In this document: piece after piece, positions 1 through 13,216 of the stretch | How the letters are laid out: each line of letters starts with the position of its first letter | Position numbering within the stretch: the stretch's first letter is position 1 | Assembly (NCBI RefSeq): GCF_000189635.1 | Contig: NW_002476407.1 | Span: 310,001 to 374,000, forward strand | DNA length: 64,000 nt | Origin: Tetrahymena thermophila SB210 | Taxonomy: Eukaryota > Ciliophora > Oligohymenophorea > Hymenostomatida > Tetrahymenidae | Direction of reading: 5' to 3' | Made by a program: the position numbers and the translations under genes | The notes under the pieces: model-generated | Told to the model about the DNA's origin: nothing | The model's input: the letters and a program-made list of their open reading frames with translations, nothing else | Databases searched by the model: none

Positions 1-1670
1 TTTTTAGGAGCTTAATTTATAATTGTACACTAATATCTTTAGATGTAGCAAGCAAAGACGGGTTAAATCGCAACAGGATAGGATAAATAGGAGCTGATTA
101 ATTAGAGAAATTACTGAGATTTAACTCATCTATATAATTTTTAAATTTATGTGGTACTTCCATTAATAATGATTAATTAAAGCTAATTATGAAAGGACTA
201 AACGATGGGAAGTCACTTACTATGATCGATATCTCTTAAAATGATTTAGATTCTAATGCAGCTGAAATAATAGTCTCTAATATACAAAATTCAAATATTA
301 CAGAATTATACATGTCTAGTAATTAAATTGGAGACGTAGGGCTTAGCTATTTCTAAGATGTAGGCTTACATTCTAAATTATATCCTTTAGAAACCCTTGA
401 TTTATCTCAAAATAAAATTACTACAAGAGGATTAGCAGGATTCTTTTAATCTATGCACAAAAACTAAAATTTACACAAACTTATATTAAATGATAACAAT
501 TTTTAAGGTATTTAAATGAATAAAATTGCTGAATTTCTTCATGAAAATACAGGAATTCAGCATTTATCATTTGAGAGGTGTGAAATTTAGCCAGAGGGAG
601 TTAGCAGTATTGCATATGGATTAGAAAAAAATAAAAATTTAACCTATTTAAATTTGAAAGAGAATAAAGTAAGAAACTAAGGAGCTAAGAGCTTGGCAGA
701 AGCTTTAAGTCATAAATCGCACTTATAAGTAATTATTTTTAAACTTTTAAATTAGATTAAATATATTTTTGAAAAGGTATTGGATTTGAGCTTATGTAAA
801 ATAGAAGATGAAGGAGGAATGGCATTAGCAGCAGCTCTGACAAAGTCATCATTGTATTCTCTAAACTTGAGAGAGAACAGTTTGCATGATTGCGTTGGTG
901 CACTCATATGCAGTAGCTTAGAGAAAAATACATATATTAGGAAGATTAATGTAGAAAGAAACCCAATTAATTACTCATACTAAGAAAAAATAAAAAAATC
1001 ATTATAATATAATTAAAGTCTTTTTGAGTCTAAAAAAATCCCTATGTTCACAGATATCTTAAATAATATGAAGGGAAAGCAAAAAGAAAATGAGGACTTA
1101 GATGAATAATAAGTAATGAAAGGATAGTAATATGATTTTCTTTAATCATAAGTTGATAATTTAAAATAAAAACTATAAAAACTCCTTCATGAGGAGGAAG
1201 CTAAGATGATTCAGGTAGAAGCAATCAAAAAAGAAGTTTAGGCAGAGTTTGATTAATATGAAAAAGCTATTTTGAACCAAAAGAAAGAATAAAATTAATG
1301 GCATTAATAATATTAAGAAAATGTTGAAGATGTAGAAAGAAAAATAAAATAATAAAATTCAGATAAAACAAAGATTTTACAAGAAATAGCTGCTCGTAAA
1401 TAGTATATTGAAAAAAAGAAAGAAGAGCTCCTCACTTAAAAATTAAACTAGCAATCAAAGTTAAGAGAGGCTGAAACTCAAACTAAACAAATAGCAGTAA
1501 TTACCTCACAAATATAAGCAAAAATAGATGATAAAAAATAGTAAATTCTATAAAAATAATAAGAAATATAAGCATTAGAATAATTGGAATAATTAGAATA
1601 GGAGCAACCCAAAGAAAAACGTTCTTAACAAGGATTAAGAGAAATAAGCACAAAAAAAAATAAAAAATGA
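1..1670 (+). CDS. Leucine-rich-repeat protein with C-terminal coiled coil (5' partial)
   Basis: The gene enters from the left edge, so its start is missing. The visible exons are 1-728 and 777-1670 (TGA 1668-1670), separated by a 48-bp intron with GT at 729 and AG at 775-776. About 539 residues are visible. Roughly the first 310 form leucine-rich repeats of the ribonuclease-inhibitor type, with recurring segments such as LETLDLSQNKIT, LTYLNLKENKV and LQVLDLSLCKI spaced about 28 residues apart. From about residue 345 to the end the chain is Gln/Glu/Lys-rich and predicted to be a long coiled coil. LRR domains of this kind usually bind other proteins, and with a coiled coil a scaffold role is likely, but that is inference. 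The partner and location are not shown by the sequence. Many glutamines are TAA or TAG. Confidence 0.85.
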
Positions 1671-2684
1671 TATAAAAATTGTTAAACTACAAATATGTTA
1701 AAATTATTTCAATAAAATAAAATATTTGATGATTGTGACTAATTAAGCTATTTCACAAAAAATAAAAAACACGTATCTAAATAAATTAATGATATTAAAA
1801 TTTCATTCTTTATTATGATAATTTATGAATGAATAATTAAAAATAAAAGTTAGCTTTAAATTGTAACATAAATAACTATTTTAATTAAAATTTTTAAAAT
1901 GATATTAAATTATAATTTATTTTACTATATATTTGATCTTTATATTATAAAATCATCTTTTTATGTCTATATTCAAACTCTTAAATATTAATTTTTTAAT
2001 TGAAAGATATTCTTAATCAATATCTCATATCTTTTTAGTATAATGAGAATAATTCCAAAAAAGATTTTATATTTTTATTTCAGTAAATAATTCTTTTTAT
2101 AAAAAAATACTTTTTCAAGCAGAATCAATAAAAATTTTAATTTATTAGAAATCCAAATTCATATTTGTAAAAAAATAATATTTTATGCAATTAGAATAAC
2201 GAAGGACGCTGTTTAAATGTTAAAATTATAAAATTTATCTTTATTAGAAGATTATTTTAATTTTATTGGTTAGCATGGGTTTTCTAAAAATATTTGTTTA
2301 TTTTAATTAAAGTGGGTAAAATTGTCTTTGGTTTACTAATGGTTGCAAGTTAATGAAAAAGATAAGCTTAAAAAATAGGTTTAACAATAGCTTATACAAA
2401 ATTGAATTTAGTTGAAAGTCAAGTAAAATAAGCCATATAAAATTTGTTTATAGTGAAAAGCTGTAAATAGTTAGTGAGTGATTTTGAAAATATTTAATTA
2501 ACTAAATCAATTTTACAAATTAAACCTATTAATTGAGAATATAAAAAAATCTAATTCAATTAATTAATTCAATCATTTATAAGAACATATATAATAGTTG
2601 TTTTAACGAAAACAACCTTTATCCTGTAAATCCTAAGCAGTTATAAAACATAGCTTATATCCTTTAAACTTTATTTAGCTTTTT
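1671..2684. other. Intergenic, AT-rich
   Basis: This 1.0-kb spacer is AT-rich with frequent TGA in all frames that I followed. It should hold the terminator of the LRR gene and the promoter and leader of the next gene. No RNA gene or repeat stands out. Confidence 0.6.
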
Positions 2685-5412
2685 ATGAAAAAGAGTATCC
2701 CTCCATCATAAAACTAGCAAATAGAACAATCTAAAGCCAATTTAGGAATAGAAAACTAGTAACCTTCTCATACAATAACTAGCAATACAAATAAAAATTA
2801 AATTCATTTTGCTGCAAAATCTCAATTTAAAAGATCTTTTACACCACCACCTTTTTAGACACCTCTAGAAAACTAAAATTTAAAGGAACGAAATAAGGCA
2901 CAGTAAGATAACTAAAGAAATTTTAATAATACTGCCAATAATAATAACAGCTCTTCTTTTATCCAGCAGACTATCATAATTAACTAACCAAATTTTAACA
3001 TCAATTATATGCAAACTAAAAATAACTAGTATGTAAAAAATAATATTGACGCTAAGGGGAATTAAATTTAGATAAATACATAAAATATAAATGGTAATTA
3101 ATACTATTAATATCTGAACTAAAGTAATACAAACACTAATCAATAGCAAACTTAAAATTTGTAGAGCTAATTAGTTAAATTAAATAACAATAATAACAAT
3201 ATGTCTTTTTTAAGATCTAAAACACCACTAACACCTTAATAAATCCAAATATATAACGAAATTCACTAACAGAAAAAATAATATTCTGATGGAAATAGCT
3301 TTCTTTTGCAATTTAATAATGAAGATAAAGTGCACTCCAAGCAAAATACTATCAATGATCATAAGAAAATATATCTAAATGGAACAAATTAAATTAATTC
3401 TAATTTTAATATTATCAATAACAGTAGTTTACATGAAAAATCTAGATCGCCAAAATAAAATGAGCTTGTTTTAGGCAACCAATAAACTAGTCTTACAACA
3501 GTGAATTAAAAAAACGATTATTCAAGAAGTGAATCCGCTTAAAAGTAGCGCATTATGATACCAAATCATATAAAACAAAATACTCAATAACCTATAAATG
3601 GAGTTATTTCGCAGCTTTACAAACATACTTCTAACGAATAAAAAAATGATTAAATGTTTAAAAGAATCGAAACAATAAAACAACAACCTCATGTAATTAA
3701 TAATTTAGTTTCACCATCTAAAGTAAATAAATCTTAATTATATTACTTCATTTCAAAATCCTAAATTTAATCATATACTAAATATTCTAAGTTGAATCAG
3801 AAATATTTTAAATTTATTTTGAAAATGATTTAGATATTTTATCTTTAAAATTAGTTAATTAATTGAAGTATTTTCAAATAATACAATTTTTAATTAAAAT
3901 TTAATTAGGAAAGAAGCTAATCAGTTAAATAAAGATGCCTAAATAGGCCTATTTCTCAGCAACAAAACTATGCTCCTTTTGGTAGATCATAAACCCCTAA
4001 ACCTGAATTACCGACTATAACTGACTTTAAATTCTAAAAAAATCCTAAAATAGATACTTAACAATACATGAATTAAACTACTAACTTGATAAAGTAATCT
4101 AAGGGATAAAGATTTCATACTATTGGAGATTTCGATGATTAATTATATAATAAAAATAACAATTTAAATGCAGAAAAATAGACTTTAAAAGGAAACGGAA
4201 ATACTGCAGCTGCAGCAATTTTAAGAAACCAAACCATAGATTTAGAAAATTCAGCTACTCAAAATTTATTAGCAAACCATCTTTCAAACATGTAAAATAC
4301 AGTTGGAATTAAAAAACTGAGGCTTATTGATAATTTGATTGATAACCCAAAGAATAATAGCTAAAATTTACATCGGCTAAGTAGCTGCTATGATGTTAAT
4401 TAAGCATAAGATACAATTTAAATAGGTTCTAAAGAACCTTAAAATGAAATCTAAAGACCAAATGTATATAATACTAGTTAAAACAAACATTTAATATTTA
4501 ATAATAGCAATAATAAATACATCATTCAAATAAACTAAGAAAGATCTAAATCACCTTCAGATCTTTCTTAATAAAGTAATTATGTAACCTAAAATAAGTA
4601 CTCACAGAATAAATCTATTTTAAGTAAATTATAAATTTATCATTTGAACTTTCAACTTGCAAAATAAAATATTTTACAATTAAATATATTTAGAAGAATG
4701 CTCTTCCACTTTAAAAAAGAGACCAATTTCTCCATAATCAATAAGCAATCAGATAAAAAAATCAGATTTTACTGCAAATCTTAAATAATTTTAGTAAACA
4801 ATGTGCATACAGACCCCAAACACAACAAATCTACCAAATAATAGCAATACTAATAATAATAACAACAATAATGTATAATAACTCTTAAAAATATACGATG
4901 AAACAGGATTATTCAAACTACCAAACCCTCCGAAATCTAATTAAAAAAATACAAAATTTTAAAGGAGATATCATTCCAATTTAAGAGGACCTGATAATAG
5001 AATAAAAACTGAAATGAACGAGTCCTTAACGAATAGTATAAATATGTTGAACTTATGTAACGACCAAGAACACTAATAAGATCACTTTAACACAGAAAAA
5101 GAAGGAGTAAAAAAGGATATTGGAGATTAAACTTTAAAGGGATAAAAGAAAGAAAATGGCTTAGACAAGACTTTAGACAAAAGTTTTGAACTATACTTTT
5201 AGGAAGATAACAAAACTTAAAAATTTGTGAGAACAAACAAAGATATTTAAAGTAATTTAACATAGTAAATTAATTTTTAAACTAATTATTTTAATACTAA
5301 AAATAGATCTCCTTAAAAACGATTTCCGTAGGATAGGCTTAAAAGAAGAAAATATTAAAGCAAACAAAAACGAAAGCTACTTAAATACTAAAAATAACCA
5401 AACAAAAATTGA
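2685..5412 (+). CDS. Asn/Gln-rich hypothetical protein
   Basis: I do not recognise this gene. The model has three exons, 2685-3722, 3909-4623 and 4694-5412, giving 823 residues. The introns are 186 and 70 bp, with GTAAAT and GTAAAT donors and TTAG acceptors. The start is the first in-frame ATG after a TGA at 2475. The protein is rich in Asn, Gln, Ser and Lys and shows no folded family domain to my eye. It carries many Ser/Thr-Pro sites (for example TPPP and SKTPLTPQ), which could be kinase targets. The last 40 residues are strongly basic (LKRRKYQSKQKRKLLKYQK), resembling a nuclear-localisation signal. A nuclear or cytoskeletal phosphoprotein is possible but unproven. The reading frame stays open only with TAA/TAG as Gln. 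Confidence 0.75.
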
Positions 5413-6626
5413 TAAATAATCAAGAAAGCATAGTGCATCTCACTATATTTTTTCAACTTTATAAGAAAATTCTTAGAAGAATTAAATATTTTAAGACTTT
5501 TGCTATAATTTCGATATTTGAAATAAAAAAAGTATTAAAATGTAATTAAGACTATCAATTAAATATTAAAATCTCATAATCTTCAACCTCTTATTCTCTC
5601 AAACAAAGTTTTTATACAAAATTAATAAATTTATAACAAAACATTATTAATTGTAATATATTACCAATATAATATAACTTATTTTGTTTATTTGTTAAGC
5701 AATTAACTAACAAATTTTACTTTAAAAAATAAATCTTATCTTGACTTACTTTTTAACAAAAGTAAAATTGTTTGTAAATCAACACTTACTTATTCTTTAA
5801 TATCGAAATAATGAATAAATTACTTTAAAAATAATATCAATCTTATTATAAAAATCATAAAAACAATTATAATAAATTATATAAAATAAATTAAGAAATT
5901 TATATATTTTTATAATTTGCTTATTAAAAAATAATAAAAATCTGTAAGAATTAAAAGTTATGAAAGTTATTTAAAAATATTTAATAAATAAATTTTTTAT
6001 GAAATGAATATATTATGAAGTTAGATTATTTACTTAAAATAGCAGCACATTTTTATATAATTTTTAACAAGAAGATATATTTGAGGATTATAAATTTAAT
6101 TATTTTGATTTATTAGAAAAAAAATTTGTACTTAGATAAATTATATTATTTGAATTTGAAATAATTATTTATTTTCTAAAAAATTAAATTATTATTTGCT
6201 GTTTTAAATATGTTTTACTTTAATATGTTTATTAATGTTAATTCTACTTATTATCATATTTTTAAAGCATGAATAGATGCGTTTGGTATTAATAAATAGA
6301 AAACCATTAAATCTAGATTATGATATAAATTAGATGCAGCTAACTGATATTATTTTAAGTTATTATTAAAAAAGGAGAAGCTTATTTTAGTTTAAATGCT
6401 ATTTGAAGGCTATACTATAAATCAATTTAGAAAAAAAGATAAAGTCACTTATAAAATATAGAAGTAGACCTTTATTCAAATAAATTGTTAATATTTTTGA
6501 AGAATTAAAAAGGAAAACATTTATCAATTAAATAGAAATATTTAATTTTTATAAATATAGCTAAAAATATTTTAGTTGAAGTTTATATACTTACAGACTT
6601 GCCTATCCTTTCTTTGAATAATAAAA
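5413..6626. other. Intergenic, AT-rich
   Basis: This 1.2-kb spacer holds only AT-rich sequence with short homopolymer runs. A 9-base match to the core of the Tetrahymena chromosome-breakage motif at 5584-5592 was examined and rejected. No gene is visible. Confidence 0.6.
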
Positions 6627-9376
6627 ATGAATCCTATAAAGCTAAATATTAAACCTTAGCAGATTATTTCAGATTAAAATGTCGTAAGTCCTAATTTCAG
6701 AGTTAGCTAAGGGATTGTTTCGATATCAGAATCTACTCCAATTCTGAGAGTACCTACTTCTGTTTAGTAGATTAAAAAAAATATTATCTTTTAACAACCA
6801 TAATAGCAAATGCAATTGTAAGATTTGTCACCACATTAGCTTTCAGGATCTAATCTGTAAATTTTTAATCAACATTAAGATTATTTGTAAACCTAAAATT
6901 TTTTTTTTTATTAGAATGCTCAAAAGATCAAACTCTAACTAACTAAAATAGCTAAGATATGAAGATAGGAGAACTCCTCAAAAGTCTAAGCAAAGGTAAA
7001 TTTTCTATAAAATAAACATACAAAAAAAAAACAAATTCGGCAGACAGATTTTATACTATTCTAAATTCCTTTTTTAAATAAGGAGTTGAGATTTTTAAAT
7101 AATCATTGGTGATATATAATTAATTACTTTTAATGTATGTAAATTGATTGATTGATTGATTGAAAGTGATTTTTAAACAATAATTTAAGAAATTTTAAAA
7201 GAAAAATTACTAAATTAGTACAAAAAATATTATTTTTATTATTTAAAATATTTAAGATAAAAAGAGAATGTATTTTACTTGTTAAATAAAGGTTGCCAGA
7301 TATCAATAGCAGTAATAATAACAATAGTAATAGCGTTATAAATTAAAAAAAGACTAGCGGTTTTAGTAATTTACTGTAACAAAATAAAAGAGTAGAAACT
7401 TCTCCCATACAGTCTGCCAAGAACATTTACTCAAATCAATCTACTATCAGTTTATTAAATAATCCTTTGAATAATTCTTTAATTACATCTGAATTGTAAG
7501 AAATTTTCGTTAAAGAAAAAGATGAGAGATTTAGATATCTTATGAAGCACGGTTCCTTGAAAAAAATTGAAAATAACGGAGGTATCATATTTAGTGAGCT
7601 ATAGCAGATTCCTGGAATATGGGTCTGCTACAGAAGACCATCAGTAAGAGAATAGCAAATAGAAAAACTAAACTTAGACAAATTAGAATTAAGCCACATT
7701 CCGTTATTAGAGGGAGAAGAAAAGCTAAAGATTCTAAGCTATTAGCATAATAAAATAGTAAAAGTTGAAAATTTAGTTAGTCTGCCAAACTTGCTCTATC
7801 TTGATTTGTATAATAACAATATCAAAGAGATAGAAAATTTGAACTCGTTAGTTTAATTAAAGGTTTTACTTTTGCCTAAGAATTAAATTCAAAAAATTAA
7901 AAATATCGAAATGCTCTAAAAGCTGGAAGTTTTAGATCTCCATTCTAACAAAATAGCTAAAATAGAAGGCGTTCATAAGTTAATAAACTTAAAAGTTTTA
8001 AATCTTGCTAATAATTTGATTTAAAAAGTTGAAAATTTAGAAAACAACATCACTCTAACTGAGCTCAACTTAAAAATAAATCTTATTGATAATCTTTTAA
8101 ATTTTAGCTAATTTCCAAGACTTTCTAAGCTTTATTTATCAAATAATAAAATAAATGAATTCAACAAAATCAAAGACATTAAATTATTAACATAACTAAA
8201 TGAACTCAATTTAGAAGGAAATCCAATATCCAAATAGAGACCTGAGTACTTATTAAATATATTAGAAATCCTACCAGAATCAACTTCAATTATTGACCAT
8301 AAATCAGTCGCACAATTCAAAGAAGAATTAGATTCGCTATAAAATTAACTAAAAACTATCAAATAATAACCGAAGCTGTAAATCAATAATGAAAAGATTT
8401 CAAATAATGTAAGTCTATAGGATCAAATAAATTTATAATCTAATAACAACAGAGAATCTACTCCAGCTAAAAATATTTTTAAAAATGATAAAGACACTAA
8501 AGATGTTTAAAGTAAATTAATTTATTTAAATTTATCAAAATAAATTAATTATAAATTTGTAAAAAAATAGGTGCTAACAATATAAATGAAGATATGTAAC
8601 CTTAAGAGGTAATTAATGTGATAAAATAGTAATGGATAGAAGAAGAAAAAAGAGTTAAAGAACTTGATGCCCAGTCTGCATAGCGTAAATCTTATCTAAA
8701 AAATAGTAAAATAGAAGGAGGTCATGCTGAAATAGAGGAAGATGGTACTTACTCTCTTTATGTATATGGAAACGCTTATGAAATAGTGCTATCAAATCCA
8801 TTATTCTAAGAAAATATTGAAAGAATTCAGCTTTAATATATACTATTTGACAATTTAGTGGAGAATAATGTATTGAGTTAAATAAAGAACTTTAAAAAGT
8901 TAAAAGAAATTATTTTAAAGGATAATCACATAACATCTCTTTTGTAGCTAGCCAAACTAGAGATGCTTTAAAATTTAAAGTTTTTGACAATTGAGAATAG
9001 TGTTTTAAACAAATGCTCCTTTTTTAAAGAGTTTGTTGTATATAGATTTCCATTTATCTAAAAATTCAATGGCAAAGAAATCAGAGACGTAGATAAATTG
9101 AAAGCAAAGTAGATATTTAATAATTTTGATAAAATTTTGCAGTTGCCAGATAAATACTATAACATATCCTAAATAAGAGAGTATGCTAACGACTAGTAAA
9201 CAAAGAAAGATAAGCAATATGTAAAGGTGTTTACTAAAACAGTTAGTAGTTAAGCAGAAGAATTTGTATCAAATATACTTAGCAGCCATGTTGTAGAAGA
9301 ATATGAAGAATAATAATGCTTTGATTAAAATTTAGATCTTTATATTTTAGAACTGTTAGATGATATTGTAAATTGA
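6627..9376 (+). CDS. LRRC49-like leucine-rich-repeat protein (tubulin polyglutamylase complex subunit family)
   Basis: Four exons, 6627-6856, 6915-6995, 7292-8511 and 8571-9376, join in frame to give 778 residues. The second intron is long (296 bp) and holds a TTGA microsatellite. About residues 228-436 are SDS22-type 22-residue LRRs, with segments such as LLYLDLYNNNIKEIENL, LEVLDLHSNKIAKIEGV and LKVLNLANNLIQKVENL, followed by a capping motif. The sequence before the repeats (WVCYRRPSVRE then LNLDKLELSHIPLLEGEEKL) and the C-terminal region at about 558-703 (EDGTYSLYVYGNAYEIV and FKEFVVYRFPFIQKFNGKEI) both follow the pattern I know from LRRC49, not just any LRR protein. LRRC49 is a subunit of the tubulin polyglutamylase complex, which adds glutamate chains to tubulin in axonemes. 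Orthology is inferred from motif order. A generic LRR scaffold is the alternative. Confidence 0.8.
7143..7163. repeat. TTGA tetranucleotide microsatellite in an intron
   Basis: About five tandem copies of ATTG lie inside the second intron of the LRRC49-like gene. Its intronic place explains why it does not disturb the reading frame. Confidence 0.85.
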
Positions 9377-11153
9377 GAATTTTAAATTTATTTTCGAATT
9401 AAATAGTTCTGAAATAAATTATTCTTTTTACAAAAATATTTTAGTTTAAAAGAAAATCTTCTAATCAATTTTAAAAACCACATTAAATAAAAAAACATTC
9501 AAATTAAAATTAATTTATAATAACTATTTTATCTTATCACCATTTATAGTAAGTAAGTAAATAAGTAAATAATAATATATATTAAATTATTATACAAATA
9601 AATATTAAATTATTCATTATTTTTTAGCAAGAAAGCTTTAAAAAAAATATTATAAAAAAAATATATTAAAATAACTAATTCATCTAACCAATTTATAGCA
9701 AGTCAATGATAAAAATATAATAAAAGCAATTATTTAATAAACAAATAAAAACAGTTTTTAAATAAAAAAAATAACTTATAAAAGATATAGTAAGTAAGTA
9801 GTAAATATTAAAGAATTAACTAACAAATATTTGATTTTTCAAAATTTAATCAAAAAAAAGAATATTTAAAAAAAATAATCTTTTAATAAACTTTAAATAT
9901 TTTATAATAGATATTTTATCTTAAGAATTTATATTTAATTAAAAATATTATTAAAGCAGAATGCAAATAAATCTAGATAGATTATTGATGGTTTATAAGT
10001 AAGAATATTAAATAAAAGAACTCATTAAAATAAATGTTCAAAAATTAAATATTTAAAAAAAACTATTTTATCTATTTATTGTTAACAATTAGTATTTAAT
10101 AATTCAGGCTACCAATTTAATATTTATCACTTGCTATTAAATTTTATATCTAAATTACATTATATTTTGTTGATAAATAGCTATTAATAATTTCAAAGTA
10201 AATAAAAAATAAATTTTATAAAAATATTTAGACAACTCTATTGTTAGTTTTATGTCTAAAAGAAATTTTTTTATTTTAGAATAAATTCCATGAACTAAAG
10301 ACTGTAATAATTAGAATTATTTCATAAAATTTTGATAAAAATAAATTAATTTTTATTATAAAATAAAATAATTATTGCAAAAATCTGGTTTTGATGCTAA
10401 ATAAATCATTTTTATAACCTCATCTGAATCTGATTGACTGAATAAAAGTAGTTTAATATACCTGATATTTTATTTTAAATATGCTAAAAATTTGAATTAC
10501 ATATCTTATTAATATTTGAAAATTGAAATAACAAAACAAATGATTAACATTTATTTAGAAAAACAAAGTTGTTAGATTTTTTTATATATTTTTGTTAATA
10601 TTTTTATTCATATATTAATTATTTATATGTAATTAATAATACAATAGAAATTTAGAGACCTTGTATTATAAAGATGCCAATAATTAAAAATTAAAATATA
10701 AGTTAGGTTTGCTAATAGAGAAGAAAATATCAGTTTTAAAATAAATAATAACTTAAATGAAAGCTTTTTTGAGTAATTGGTTACAGTATTTGTTTTGAGA
10801 ATATGAAAAACATATATTACGTGACTGCTAAAATTATACTCTCTGTAAACATATGTAAGCAAATTAAATGCCTATAAATTTAATGATTGATATCTGCATA
10901 AAAATATAATTGTTATTTGGTGGGAACTGGAAGGTATTATTTAGTATTTTAGGATTTTTTAAAGAAATTATATATTGATTAAAAATAGAAAATTTGATAG
11001 ATATATCAATCAATCAAAGTTATTAGATAAAAGGCAAAAATAGTAGATTAAATATTTAAGCAATAATATTATAAGTCTGCTTGTATTTGAAGCATAATTC
11101 CCAAATAGTGATAGAGATTAACATTATTAGCTTATTTAGTATTAAGTTAAAGT
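9377..11153. other. Intergenic, AT-rich
   Basis: This 1.8-kb spacer contains AT-rich sequence with short AAGT/AAAT runs near 9550-9570. A standard-code minus-strand frame at 10623-10862 is hydrophobic by composition only and is not supported. No RNA gene is seen. Confidence 0.55.
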
Positions 11154-12270
11154 ATGGTTCGGCCAAAAGATTCAATAGCGCTTAGCAAAAGAAAGAGTTA
11201 AAAGGCAATTGTTGATTTTAAATAAATCAGGAGTACTAGAAAGCTAGTGATTGGTTTAATACTCGTTTGCATATTTCTTTCTTTTGCTTTTACTGGCTAC
11301 TAATTGTATGATTTAATTATCAATAGCGAAGTAGATGTTATAAAAATAATGAATACGTGCATTGTAATCTTAAAATTAACTTTGATCGTTTTTTAATTTG
11401 AGTATTCAAAATAGAATAAATTGATTGATTGACATTAGCAATTAATTAACTAGTCTAATCTTTAAAGAAAAACTCAAATAAGCTATCTTATAAAATTAAC
11501 TGAATATTTTTAAATAAAATAAACTAGGTCTTTCTTTATATAATATTTCTCATCTTTGAAACGAATATAATTTATTTTCATCTCACAAAGCATGTAAAAA
11601 TATCAATAATCATGTAATTTTTTTGCTAGTTTTTATATCCTTTATTAATAAATAAATAAATAAGTTAAGCTGATTTAAAGTATTTGTAATTATGATAAAA
11701 AGGGATATAGCATTCAATTTAAGCTTCTTGACCCTCACTATTTTGTAATCAGTTGAGTACGATTAAAATGTTATTGATGTCAGATTCATCCTTCCACTCA
11801 TTATAATTATAGTCTTAGTTCTCATTTTTATTTTCAAAGGCTTTATATTTTATTAAGGAATGTATGTCTTGCTAAAGAGGGTAAAAAATAATATCTCAAC
11901 AGGTAATTAATACTTTTTTCTTTCTTAGTTTATTTATTCTTACTTTGTTTGTTTATTTGTTTGATCGAGTATCTATCTATCTATCTATCTAGATATATGT
12001 TTTTTATAAATTAATTAAAAGTTTGATAATCTAATTTTCTTTTATTATCAATAAATGGTTAAAAATTGTTTAAATTAAAAAGCTCTGATATCTCAGAAAT
12101 CTTTCAATGAAAAACTACTATAATCTTTAATACCTGATGATACCCCAAATAGAGATGAATAAATATAACATTCTCTTGACGAGCTGGAGTACATATCAAG
12201 ACAAGCATCAGACATCACTCCAGTAAATTCATAAATAAAATATAAGCAAAACAACAACATAAATTTTTGA
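11154..12270 (+). CDS. Small multipass membrane protein
   Basis: Three exons, 11154-11401, 11703-11902 and 12083-12270, give 211 residues. The start is the first ATG after an in-frame TGA at 11109. The chain opens with a basic segment (residues 1-30), followed by strongly hydrophobic stretches at about 31-49, 61-81, 84-98 and 110-133, so three or four membrane passes are likely. A soluble, Ser/Asn-rich tail of about 60 residues follows. The introns are 301 and 180 bp; the second holds an ATCT microsatellite. The first acceptor (AAAAAG at 11702) was chosen because it keeps the frame and joins two hydrophobic segments; it is the least certain junction. I do not recognise the family, and no transporter or enzyme motif is visible. 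Confidence 0.7.
11971..11991. repeat. ATCT tetranucleotide microsatellite in an intron
   Basis: Five tandem ATCT copies lie in the second intron of the membrane-protein gene. Confidence 0.9.
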
Positions 12271-13216
12271 ACTTAAATTAAGTGATTTAAATGAAAAAGT
12301 ATATAAGTTAGTAAGAAATGGTATTTTAAAAAAGAAATTTAAGAAAAAAAAACAAAAAATAACATAATAAATAAACATGTTTATAATATAATTACCTATT
12401 AAATAAAACAGAAGTAAAATGTTAATATATATATATTTATTTAATAGTTTAGATTATTAAATTTTCATTTATTTTTTTAATCAAGCTGTTTTATTAAAAT
12501 ATTTAATAAAATGAAGTCAGTATGCTATTTTTATTCACATATCCTAATTTTTCTTTGAAACATTTATTTGATTATCATTACATACAGCTACAAAAATTTT
12601 TAACTGTGTTACTAAGAATTTATCAAATGCTTTATTCAGTCAAATTTATAAAATATCTCCTTAAGTTTTGAATTACTATCATTACTTAATTCTTCATTAA
12701 ACATGATAAATTCCACAAATTCTTTCTTTTTTATTGCTTTTTTTTCTTTTTTTTTTATATTAATATATATAGCTTCATTAATTTTCTATTCTATCACAGT
12801 ATTTAATATTATTGATTACAAAATCTAAATTTATCATAGGTTTTTTTATAAATAATTTTATTTTATTTTTGAATATAATTTAATTTTATATAAATTGAAT
12901 TAATTATTTCTAATTTGATATATAAAATTACCAAATGGTTATTTATTTATTTATTGATTTTAAATAATGACCTAAATCAATCGAAGTTTTTACTGAAAAT
13001 GTATCAGTAGACCAATAAAAATTAAATGAAAAAGTAACAAAGCTATTTTTGAGATTGATTACCAGTATTATATATATATTATAATATTTGCAAGGGCTAA
13101 ACACCTAAATTAAAAAGCAACTTATTGAAATCAAAAATCGATCAATTATTCTTAATAAAAGTAAAATTTTTGTATTAATTTTTTAAGTATCAAAGAATTC
13201 TACAATAAAAATTGGA
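12271..13216. other. Intergenic, AT-rich
   Basis: This 0.95-kb spacer is T-rich in its centre (long T runs at 12720-12760) and has no open frame of note. It should hold the end of one transcript and the promoter of the next. Confidence 0.55.

Noticed and set aside
5584..5592. Match to the core of the chromosome-breakage sequence (CAACCTCTT)
   Set aside because: Only nine of the fifteen bases that I recall for the motif agree, and there are no telomere-type repeats nearby.
10623..10862. Minus-strand 79-codon frame
   Set aside because: It shows no start context or domain, and its hydrophobicity follows from AT-rich composition.
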